Assembly (NCBI GenBank): GCA_002490835.1
Contig: DKUU01000018.1
Span: forward strand, 124,001 to 188,000
DNA: 64,000 bases
Direction of reading: 5' to 3'
Origin: Lachnospiraceae bacterium UBA7196
GTDB taxonomy: Bacteria; Bacillota; Clostridia; Lachnospirales; Lachnospiraceae
The notes under the pieces: model-generated
Told to the model about the DNA's origin: nothing
Seen by the model: only the letters and a program-made list of their open reading frames with translations
Database searches by the model: none
Program-made: the position numbers and the translations under genes
Part shown: one piece after another, positions 52,733-60,230 of the stretch
Numbering within the stretch: position 1 is the stretch's first letter
How the letters are laid out: each line of letters opens with the position of its first letter

Positions 52733-54010
52733 TTGACATCTAAATTAAGTCAAACAAAAAGTGATTATATCTGGAATACGGCTGCCGGTCTGATCAATGC
52801 GGCGGAGGCGGTCGTGATGTCCATGATCGTTACGAGGGTTACGGGTCTTGTTGACGCCGGTATGCTGACGATCGCGTTTGCCATTGGCAATTTGATGATG
52901 ACAGTCGGAAAATTCGGCGTGCGCAATTTTCAGGCAACGGATATTGAAAACAGATTTTCCTTTTCCGTTTATTTAAAGACCCGTCTGCTCACCGTTTTAT
53001 TGATGATTGTGGCTGTGTCCGCTTATCTGGCCTACGCCTTTACATGGTTGAAGTACGGCCCGGATAAGATTATGATCATCGGTATGGTTTGCATGATCTA
53101 TGCGGTGGAAGCACTGGAAGACGTATTTTGGGGATATTATCAGCGAAGAAATAAAATGGACGCAGGCGCGAAAATGTTCTGTTTCCGCTGGCTGGGAATC
53201 CTGATTGTGTTTCCGGTTTCTTTGTGGAAAAGCAGAAATCTGGGATTAACGCTTTTGATCTGTTTGGTCGTATCGCTGATTCTCTTTGCCCTGATGTTGT
53301 GTTTGTGTTATGGTAAGATATGTGCAAAAGAGGATCGTAACATAGGACAGGTTCTGAAAAACGGCAGTTTACCTGAAATAAAGCAATTAATGAGAGCGGT
53401 GTTTTCCTTATTTGGCATAACCTTCCTGTCCTTCTATGTAAACAATGCGCCCAAATACGCGATCGACGCGTGCCTGCCGGAGGAGATACAGGCCTGCTAC
53501 GGGTTTGTGGCAATGCCGGTGTTTGTGATCGGTTTGCTGAATACATTTGTGTATCAGCCCACGCTTTTGCCGATGGCGAGGAAGTGGGAGGACAGGCAGT
53601 ACCGGATCTTTGTACATAGAGTATTGAAACAGCTGGCTGTGGTCGGGGTTCTCTCTGTAGTCTGTATGGCAGGGGCGTATGTAGTTGGGATCCCGGCACT
53701 GTCATGGCTCTATCATACGGAATTATCCGCATATAAAAAAGAACTGATGGTATTGATGGCTACGGGAGGTTTTGTGGCCGTTTCCGGCTATCTGAGTGTG
53801 GTGTTGACCATTATGCGGTGTCAGAAAGATTTGCTGTGGCCGTATGGACTGATTGCGTTTACTGCCGCAATTAGCCTAAAGGGAATCGTATCGCGGTACG
53901 GTATGATCGGGGCGGCGATGTCCTATTTGATTCTGATGGTGCTGCTCTGTCTGATATATGGGGTGATTCTCACCATCAGACTTGCAGGAAAAGAGGGAAG
54001 GAGAACTTAA
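52733..54010 (+). CDS. MOP-superfamily flippase, second Wzx-like protein
   Basis: A 425-residue membrane protein with about twelve hydrophobic segments. The start, YIWNTAAGLINAAEAVVMSM, and TRVTGLVDAGMLTIAFAIGN are typical of Firmicutes polysaccharide flippases of a different subgroup from that at 3197-4774. It seems to begin at TTG 52733, which keeps the full first helix; TGGAG stands 11 bases ahead. The following gene is joined without a gap. It likely flips the product assembled by the genes that follow. Confidence 0.8.
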   Translation: MTSKLSQTKSDYIWNTAAGLINAAEAVVMSMIVTRVTGLVDAGMLTIAFAIGNLMMTVGKFGVRNFQATDIENRFSFSVYLKTRLLTVLLMIVAVSAYLAYAFTWLKYGPDKIMIIGMVCMIYAVEALEDVFWGYYQRRNKMDAGAKMFCFRWLGILIVFPVSLWKSRNLGLTLLICLVVSLILFALMLCLCYGKICAKEDRNIGQVLKNGSLPEIKQLMRAVFSLFGITFLSFYVNNAPKYAIDACLPEEIQACYGFVAMPVFVIGLLNTFVYQPTLLPMARKWEDRQYRIFVHRVLKQLAVVGVLSVVCMAGAYVVGIPALSWLYHTELSAYKKELMVLMATGGFVAVSGYLSVVLTIMRCQKDLLWPYGLIAFTAAISLKGIVSRYGMIGAAMSYLILMVLLCLIYGVILTIRLAGKEGRRT

Positions 54011-54793
54011 GTGAAAGTAGTGATTTTGGCAGGCGGACAGAAAAGTACGATCAGCAACGAGCAGGAGGGGATTCCCAAACCGATGGCGGAGATTGGCGGG
54101 AAACCGTTGCTTTGGCATATCATGAAGAGTTTTGCGGCATATGGACTAAACGAGTTCATCATCTGCGGCGGCTATAAAGTCGATATGATCAAGACGTATT
54201 TTATGGATTATTATATTTACCAGTCAGACATCACGGTCGATCTGCAGACCAATACGGTTGAGATTCATAAAAACCGCACGGAAGACTGGAAAGTGACGGT
54301 GGTGGATACCGGGCTTTACAGTGAGACGGGACTCAGGATCGCACAGATTGAGAAATATATACAGGATGATACCTTTATCGTCACGTATGGCGATTGTCTT
54401 TCTGATATCAATATGAATGAAATGCTGGAATATCATAGAGAACACGGCAGGATGGCGACAATGGCGGTAGCCAGACCGACAGGAAGGAATGCGGCAATTG
54501 AGATCGATGCGGACGGGTATCTGGTCAGAGGGGCGGGAACCGCTGAGAATGATCAGGCGTGGATCAATGCCTGCCTTTATGTGTTTAACCGGAAGGTTTT
54601 CCATGTTTTAAACGGTAATTATAATCTGAACAGGATGCTGAAAGAAAATCTGGCGGATAAGGGACAATTGATTACCTATAAGCACCGGGGGTTCTGGGCG
54701 CCGGTGGAGACGCATCATGACCGGTTTAATATGGAGAATCTCTACAGCGCCGGTGTGGCGCCCTGGCTGAAGGCAGGGCAGCCGGCCGACTAG
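54011..54793 (+). CDS. Glucose-1-phosphate cytidylyltransferase-like protein
   Basis: A 260-residue sugar-nucleotidyltransferase with MKVVILAGGQKSTISNEQ, IPKPMAEIGGKPLLWHIMKS, FIICGGYKVDMIKTYFMDYY, DTFIVTYGDCLSDINMNEM and KGQLITYKHRGFWAP. These match RfbF-type glucose-1-phosphate cytidylyltransferases, which start CDP-linked deoxysugar synthesis. The glycine-rich loop lacks the canonical G-T-R (GQKST instead), so the substrate or activity may differ. GTG 54011 follows GGAAGGAG. CDP-glucose 4,6-dehydratase is not clearly present, though the SDR at 58107 could serve. Confidence 0.78.
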   Translation: MKVVILAGGQKSTISNEQEGIPKPMAEIGGKPLLWHIMKSFAAYGLNEFIICGGYKVDMIKTYFMDYYIYQSDITVDLQTNTVEIHKNRTEDWKVTVVDTGLYSETGLRIAQIEKYIQDDTFIVTYGDCLSDINMNEMLEYHREHGRMATMAVARPTGRNAAIEIDADGYLVRGAGTAENDQAWINACLYVFNRKVFHVLNGNYNLNRMLKENLADKGQLITYKHRGFWAPVETHHDRFNMENLYSAGVAPWLKAGQPAD

Positions 54794-54797
54794 TTTG

Positions 54798-54826
54798 TTG
54801 CGGCGATATAGGAACCATGGTATACT
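54798..54826 (+). promoter_or_regulatory. Promoter P1 of tandem pair
   Basis: TTGCGG (54798-54803), 17 bases, TATACT (54821-54826), with TG at 54818-54819 as extended -10. It overlaps the end of the 46-base first repeat copy. Confidence 0.6.
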
Positions 54827-54843
54827 TGTCAGATGTAAGTTTG

Positions 54844-54872
54844 TTGCGATGCTATAGGGAATATGATATACT
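54844..54872 (+). promoter_or_regulatory. Promoter P2 of tandem pair
   Basis: TTGCGA (54844-54849), 17 bases, TATACT (54867-54872), TG at 54864-54865. It leaves about 50 bases of leader before ATG 54929, and excludes the in-frame ATG at 54863 as a start for its transcript. Confidence 0.65.
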
Positions 54873-54928
54873 TATTAGATATGTGGAAACATGTCGGCGG
54901 TTCTTCCAATAAAGGACAGGTGATAGAA

Positions 54929-56236
54929 ATGGATTTTTTATCCTGGGTGAGAAGAAAAGGATTTTGGATATATGACAGGCTGCTTATGCAGGGCGAGCAC
55001 TGGAAATTTTATCGGGAAGTCAGAGATGCCTATACGAATGGAACGGATGAACAGGTGGTTGCGGGTAAACTGGAAAAACTCTTAAAGCACGCAGCGGACA
55101 CTACAGTATTCTATGCGCCTTATCGGGGAGTTAAGGATCTGAACGAATTTCCCATTGTCAATAAAATTGATTATCAGGAAAAATGGCAGGATTTTGTATC
55201 GTCTGAGTATACGGAAGATCCGAAATGTCATCTGGAATGCACGAGCGGTTCTACCGGAACGCCGTTAGAGATTTTGTACGACCGGCGTAAGAGCAGGAGA
55301 AGGAACGCGGCCAGTATCTTTTTGAATACGTTGGCTGATTACCGGATTGGTGATAAGCAGATGTTTCTGCGGGTATGGGTAAACCGGGTACAGAAAGGAT
55401 TCATTGAAAGAACGATGATGAATCTGATTCCGGTTAATACCGCGAACATGGATCGGGAGCATATGCAGGCAATCTGCGATATGATTGCACGAAAGCGTGT
55501 AAAATCAATAGTCGGGTATGCGTCGTCTCTGGCGACGCTTTCAGCATTTATTGACGAAAGGCAGATAGATTGTTCGGCATTCAGGGTGAAATCCATCACG
55601 CCCATATCGGAGGCTATGCCGCCGGAGGTCAGGAAACAATTGAAGAGACAGTTTGACTGTACGGTGAGTTCTGTGTACGGCGCAGAAGAGTTTGGCACGA
55701 TAGGTGTTCAGATGAAAGGTGAAGACCCATATTACATGGACACGAGCGGCGTATATCTCGAGGTTCTTAAGATGGAGGAAGATACGCCGGCGGCGGATGG
55801 GGAGCTTGGAAGACTGGTAATCACGGATCTGTATAATTATGCTTTTCCGCTCATACGATATGAGAACGGTGATGTTGTAGTACGCAAGACCGAAAAAATA
55901 CAGGGGGGGGGGTACAGGCAATTCTTCACCCGGATATACGGCAGAAGGTCAGACCTTTTGTACGATACAGAGGGAGAGCCGGTATCGCCTTTTTTGATTA
56001 CCAACAAAATGTGGGGTATCAAAAATATCAGCCAGTGGAAGTTCATACAGACCGGAGAGAAGAGTTATCGGTTTGTCATCAACGGAGAGCAGGCTGACGA
56101 AGCTTATATACGCAGCCTGATCAGCGAGGAGCTGGGGAAGGATGCAGAGATATCTTTTTCGTATGTGGATGAGATTCCGGTATTAAGTTCCGGAAAAAGA
56201 AAATATATAGAAAACCAGTGGCGCAGGAATGCGTAA
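54929..56236 (+). CDS. PaaK/CapK-like adenylate-forming enzyme with in-frame G10 tract
   Basis: A 435-residue ANL-superfamily protein like phenylacetate-CoA ligase and the capsule protein CapK. CTSGSTGTPLEI (near residue 103) is the ATP loop, SSVYGAEEFGTIG the adenylate motif, YAFPLIRYENGDV and VLSSGKRKYI late family blocks. It may activate an acyl or amino acid for glycan modification. Ten Gs at 55903-55912 encode Gln-Gly-Gly-Gly from codon 325 on; loss of one G would lead to a TGA at 55995-55997. ATG 54929 is the start behind P2. The poly-G run suggests switching by slippage. Confidence 0.8.
   Translation: MDFLSWVRRKGFWIYDRLLMQGEHWKFYREVRDAYTNGTDEQVVAGKLEKLLKHAADTTVFYAPYRGVKDLNEFPIVNKIDYQEKWQDFVSSEYTEDPKCHLECTSGSTGTPLEILYDRRKSRRRNAASIFLNTLADYRIGDKQMFLRVWVNRVQKGFIERTMMNLIPVNTANMDREHMQAICDMIARKRVKSIVGYASSLATLSAFIDERQIDCSAFRVKSITPISEAMPPEVRKQLKRQFDCTVSSVYGAEEFGTIGVQMKGEDPYYMDTSGVYLEVLKMEEDTPAADGELGRLVITDLYNYAFPLIRYENGDVVVRKTEKIQGGGYRQFFTRIYGRRSDLLYDTEGEPVSPFLITNKMWGIKNISQWKFIQTGEKSYRFVINGEQADEAYIRSLISEELGKDAEISFSYVDEIPVLSSGKRKYIENQWRRNA
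55903..55912. repeat. Homopolymer G10 in coding sequence
   Basis: Ten consecutive G after CA at 55901-55902. As read, the frame is open across it. One base shorter gives a stop 83 bases downstream. Other G runs I saw in the window do not exceed six, apart from the one at 60711. Confidence 0.9.
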
Positions 56237-56260
56237 ACAAATAATAAGGGAGAACAGTCA

Positions 56261-58096
56261 GTGAAAAAAAGAGTTGCGGATTATATAGCGGATTATCTGG
56301 TAGAGCATAATGTCAACCGGCTGTTTGAGGTCGTCGGCGGCGGCGCTATGCACTTAAACGACGCGTTCGGGCATAAAGAAGGACTGCATGTGATCTACCA
56401 TCATCATGAACAGGCGGCGGCGATCGCGGCGGAGGCATACGCCAGAGTGCATAATCAGATGGCGGCGGTCTGTGTGACCTCCGGTCCGGGGGCGACGAAT
56501 GCTATTACGGGATGCCTGTGCGCTTATATGGGATCCATTCCCATGATCCTGTTTTCCGGTCAGGTGCGTTACCCGTTGACGGTCCGGGGACAGGGACTTA
56601 ATCTGCGGACCAACGGCGAGCAGGAGTATGATATCTGCAAGTCTGTGGCAGGCATGACAAAATTCTGCGAGATGGTGACCGATCCGCTGCGCATCCGGTA
56701 CGTGCTTGAAAAAGCGTGTTTTCTGGCAAAAGCGGGACGCCCGGGGCCGGTGTGGCTGGATCTTCCGCTGGATATCCAGTCTGCGGTCGTGGAGACGGAC
56801 GAGCTGTGCGGGTTTGACGCGGCAGCGGAGGGATATTCAGAAAAGCCGGACTTTGATGGTAAGGTGATACCGCTTATTTTGGAGAAACTGCGGCAGGCCG
56901 AAAGACCGGTCCTTTATTGCGGCATGGGCGTGCGTCTTTCCGGGGCATATGAGAAATTCATGGAATTGATCGATCTGTTGGGGATTCCGGTGACGACGGG
57001 GATGACGACCCTCGACTGTGTGCCGGATGCGCATCCGCTGTATGCGGGGAGACCGGGGGCAACTGGCGACAGGGCCGGCAACTTTGCGGTGCAAAACAGC
57101 GACTTATTTCTCTCGATCGGAAGCCGTCTAAGCTATAAGCAGACCGGATATAATACGGATACATGGGCCAGAGCCGCTTATAAGATCATGGTAGATGTGG
57201 ATCCGGAAGAATTAAAACGAGAGTATCTGCATATCGATCTGCCTGTCTGCGCGGATGCGGCCGATTTTATAGAGCAGCTTATTACAGGCGTTAAGGGCAT
57301 GGAGGAGCGCTTTCCCGACAGAAGCGCATGGATCACGCAGTGCAGGGCGTGGGTAGAAAAGTATCCCGTGGTAACGCCCGATAAGTATGAGACCCCTGAC
57401 GGCAGGGGCAGTATTTACGTGTTTTATAAAGTGCTTTCCGAACTGATGCCGGAAAACGCAGTCTATGTCACGACGTCCGGCAATTCGCGTGTGATATGCA
57501 GGCAGGCGGCAGTAATCAAAAAGGGCCAGCGTGTGATCACGAATCACTCTACTTCGCCCATGGGGTACTGTCTCCCGGCGTCGATCGGCGCCTGTCTGGC
57601 GAATGAGGGCAGACCGGTCGTGCTGATTACCGGGGAAGGCGGTTTCCAGATGAATCTGCAGGAACTTCAGACCATCAAACAGAACAGACTGCCGGTGCAT
57701 ATTGTGGTGATCAACAACGAGGGATATCATTCGATCCGCATTACCCAGAATTCGTTCTTTAAGGAGCATACGCACGTAGGGATCGGCGAGGAGAGCGGGG
57801 ACTTAAGCTTTCCGGATCTTTCACGGATTGCCGATGCCTACGAATATCCTTATTTTGAATCAAGGAATGTGGATGATCTGGAAGAAACGCTGCGAAACTT
57901 TCTGGCATGTGAGTCGTATGCGCTCTGTCAGGTATTCGTTACGAAGACACAGGTGACTATGCCGAAGGCATCGAGCCGCAGACTGGCGGATGGCAGGATG
58001 GCTTCCGCTCCGCTTGAGGATATGGCGCCGTTTCTTGACAGAGAGGAATTGAGGGAAAACATGTATATCCCGTTGACGGGGGAAAGCAGCGAGTGA
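56261..58096 (+). CDS. Acetolactate synthase-like thiamine-diphosphate enzyme
   Basis: A 611-residue ThDP enzyme of the acetohydroxyacid synthase family. HHHEQAAAIAAEAYAR holds the cofactor-activating glutamate near residue 50; TSGPGATNAITG and WLDLPLDIQS follow, and the ThDP block starts GEGGFQMNLQELQ and ends VVINN, with GEG replacing the common GDG. In sugar pathways such enzymes (YerE, and C-C bond forming relatives) attach a two-carbon unit to a keto sugar. Flanked by a cytidylyltransferase-like protein and an SDR, a branched-chain sugar role is more likely than branched amino-acid synthesis. GTG start after GGGAGAA. Confidence 0.85.
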   Translation: MKKRVADYIADYLVEHNVNRLFEVVGGGAMHLNDAFGHKEGLHVIYHHHEQAAAIAAEAYARVHNQMAAVCVTSGPGATNAITGCLCAYMGSIPMILFSGQVRYPLTVRGQGLNLRTNGEQEYDICKSVAGMTKFCEMVTDPLRIRYVLEKACFLAKAGRPGPVWLDLPLDIQSAVVETDELCGFDAAAEGYSEKPDFDGKVIPLILEKLRQAERPVLYCGMGVRLSGAYEKFMELIDLLGIPVTTGMTTLDCVPDAHPLYAGRPGATGDRAGNFAVQNSDLFLSIGSRLSYKQTGYNTDTWARAAYKIMVDVDPEELKREYLHIDLPVCADAADFIEQLITGVKGMEERFPDRSAWITQCRAWVEKYPVVTPDKYETPDGRGSIYVFYKVLSELMPENAVYVTTSGNSRVICRQAAVIKKGQRVITNHSTSPMGYCLPASIGACLANEGRPVVLITGEGGFQMNLQELQTIKQNRLPVHIVVINNEGYHSIRITQNSFFKEHTHVGIGEESGDLSFPDLSRIADAYEYPYFESRNVDDLEETLRNFLACESYALCQVFVTKTQVTMPKASSRRLADGRMASAPLEDMAPFLDREELRENMYIPLTGESSE

Positions 58097-58106
58097 GGTA
58101 GCCTGA

Positions 58107-59201
58107 ATGGGATGTCATGACGATTGTTTAAAAAACGATATCATACGGGAAGATATGGAGGAAATCTGGCAGTCACCTGTGGCTTGGGAGAAGCTAAAGG
58201 AAACCGGGGTATATGTGACGGGAGCGACGGGTATGATAGCCTCCTATCTGGTGATGTTTTTGATCTGGCTGAATGAGGTGCATCATTTTCATATCCGTAT
58301 CTATGCGGGGATACGCAGTGAGGAAAAAGCCCGCAGGCGGTTCGGGAAATACTTTGACAAAGACTATTTCCATGCCGTGCAGGGCGATGTCAACGCGCCG
58401 CCCATCCTGCAGGAGGCGCCCGAATATATCATTCATGCAGCCAGTCTGGCAAGTCCGCAGTACTATGGGAAAATGCCGGTGGAAACTATGCTTCCGAATG
58501 TGATCGGTACCTATGAACTGCTAAAGTACGGGCAGGCGCATGCCTTGAAAGGGTTTTTATTTTTCAGTTCCGGCAGCGTTTACGGAAGCGTGCCGGAGGC
58601 GGAGGGTATTTCGGAAGCGATGGCGGGTCGTATGGACTGGCTGGCAGCCGGCAATGTATACGGCGAGAGTAAGCGCTGCGGGGAGGCTATGTGCTGTGCT
58701 TATTTCCGGGAATTTGGGCTGCCGGTCAGGATCGCGAGGATCCATCATACCTACGGTCCGACGATGGATGTCATAAATGACAAGCGGGTGTTTTCCGAGT
58801 TTGCCGGTAATATTTTACGGGGGGAAGACATCGTACTAAAGAGTGACGGCGGGGACCGCAGGGCCTTTTGTTATCTGTCAGATACGGCAGCCGCCCTGTT
58901 TCAGATATTGCTGGAGGGCGCGGCCGGAGAGTGTTATAATGTCGGCAATCCCGCGCAGTATGTCAGTATCAGGGGACTGGCGGAAATCCTTACGGATGTT
59001 TTTCCGGAGAAGGGGCTTAAGGTGGTATTTCAGGAGAGGACGGACAGCGGTTACTGTGCGAGTCCGGTCAAGCGCTTGACGCCGGTCAGCGTGGACAAGC
59101 TGGAAGCACTCGGATGGAAGGCGAAGGTTACCGTTGAGGCGGGGTTTGAGAGAAGCCTGCGGTATTTGGCGCAGAGGTACGAAGAGGAAGAGGTGTCCTG
59201 A
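58107..59201 (+). CDS. NAD-dependent epimerase/dehydratase (extended SDR)
   Basis: A 364-residue extended SDR with the dinucleotide motif TGATGMIASYLV near residues 38-49, HAASLASPQYYGKMP, FFSSGSVYGS and the catalytic NVYGESKRCGE (YxxxK). RIHHTYGPTMD and FCYLSDTAAALFQIL are usual for sugar-nucleotide 4,6-dehydratases and decarboxylases. The 37-residue lead is longer than usual. It stands between the ThDP enzyme and the GtrB-like transferase and may act on the CDP-sugar of this block. Sugar and reaction are not determined. Confidence 0.82.
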   Translation: MGCHDDCLKNDIIREDMEEIWQSPVAWEKLKETGVYVTGATGMIASYLVMFLIWLNEVHHFHIRIYAGIRSEEKARRRFGKYFDKDYFHAVQGDVNAPPILQEAPEYIIHAASLASPQYYGKMPVETMLPNVIGTYELLKYGQAHALKGFLFFSSGSVYGSVPEAEGISEAMAGRMDWLAAGNVYGESKRCGEAMCCAYFREFGLPVRIARIHHTYGPTMDVINDKRVFSEFAGNILRGEDIVLKSDGGDRRAFCYLSDTAAALFQILLEGAAGECYNVGNPAQYVSIRGLAEILTDVFPEKGLKVVFQERTDSGYCASPVKRLTPVSVDKLEALGWKAKVTVEAGFERSLRYLAQRYEEEEVS

Positions 59202-59227
59202 AACGGATACGGAATGGAAGGGTGTAT

Positions 59228-60205
59228 ATGAGAAAAAAGATCAGTATTGCGGTACCCTGTTATAATGAAGAGGGCAACGTAAAGCCCATGGCGGAAAAAT
59301 TGACTGAGGTCATGCAGCAGCTTGATTATGATTATGAGATCATCTTTACCGATAACTGTTCGACTGATGCCACAAAACAGTATCTGCGTGAGCTTGCCGC
59401 TGCCGATCCCCACATCAAGGTGCTGATGAATAATCGGAACTACGGCGCGGGAGGACGTTCCGGACATAATACGGGGCGCTATTGCAGCGGAGATATCTAT
59501 ATTCAGATCCCATGTGATTTTCAGGAGCCGCCTGAACTGATTCCGGAATTTGTGAAATACTGGGAGGAAGGTTATAAGGTGGTGGCCGGACAGAAGATCG
59601 CTTCCGAAGAAGGGAAATTTAAGTACTTTCTGCGAAGTCTTTTTTACAAGATCATTAATATGCTTTCGGATGTACCGCAATATGCGCATATGTCCGGCAT
59701 TCTTTTGACGGACCGTGAGGTTTTGGAGGAATGGGTGAAGACGGACGATGATATTGTGTTAAGAAATGCGATCGCGGATATGGGCTATCCGGTGAAAATG
59801 ATCCAATATGTGCAGCAGAAGCGTAGGAGCGGCAAATCTACGTATAATGTGTGGAGATATCTGACATTTGCGCTAAATTCCATGATCAATACGTCGACCA
59901 CACCGCTGCGCCTGATGACTGTGGCCGGTTTTTGTATGTCCGTGATCAGTTTTATCATAGGCCTTGTCTATCTGATCATGAAACTGGTGATGTGGGATTG
60001 GTTTCCCACCGGATCGGCGCCTACGCTGATCGGCATGATGTTTATCGGATCCGTGCAGCTTTTGTTTATGGGGGTGATCGGGGAGTATGTGGGTGTGATC
60101 CTGCGCAAGATATCCCATCAGCCCGGCGTGATCGTGGGAGAAAAGCTGAATTTTGAAGAAGGGAGTAAAGAGGAAGAAAAGGGACAGGAAGCAGAGAAAA
60201 AATAG
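59228..60205 (+). CDS. Family 2 glycosyltransferase, GtrB-like
   Basis: A 325-residue GT2 with an N-terminal catalytic domain (KISIAVPCYNEEGNVKPMAE, FTDNCSTDATKQYL, QIPCDFQEPPELI) and two C-terminal membrane helices (LMTVAGFCMSVISFIIGLVY, then PTLIGMMFIGSVQLLFMGVI), the GtrB/ArnC layout of enzymes that load a sugar on undecaprenyl phosphate. The tail is highly charged (EEGSKEEEKGQEAEKK). The metal site reads CDFQ rather than the common DxD. ATG 59228 follows GGAAGGG, with GTG 59222 rejected because its site would overlap. Confidence 0.85.
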   Translation: MRKKISIAVPCYNEEGNVKPMAEKLTEVMQQLDYDYEIIFTDNCSTDATKQYLRELAAADPHIKVLMNNRNYGAGGRSGHNTGRYCSGDIYIQIPCDFQEPPELIPEFVKYWEEGYKVVAGQKIASEEGKFKYFLRSLFYKIINMLSDVPQYAHMSGILLTDREVLEEWVKTDDDIVLRNAIADMGYPVKMIQYVQQKRRSGKSTYNVWRYLTFALNSMINTSTTPLRLMTVAGFCMSVISFIIGLVYLIMKLVMWDWFPTGSAPTLIGMMFIGSVQLLFMGVIGEYVGVILRKISHQPGVIVGEKLNFEEGSKEEEKGQEAEKK

Positions 60206-60230
60206 TGGAACAGACTGGAGAATGAAAGAG

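Larger units (their letters stand above)
54792..54883 (+). repeat. 46-base tandem promoter duplication
   Basis: Two adjacent imperfect copies, 54792-54837 and 54838-54883, agree at 35 of 46 positions by my alignment. Each carries a -35-like TTGCGG or TTGCGA, a 17-base spacer and TATACT. A segmental duplication of a whole promoter is the simplest explanation. Confidence 0.75.

Noticed and set aside
52733..52761. Promoter with TTGACA at 52733
   Set aside because: No -10 box lies at 16-18 bases; the TTG serves better as the flippase start codon.
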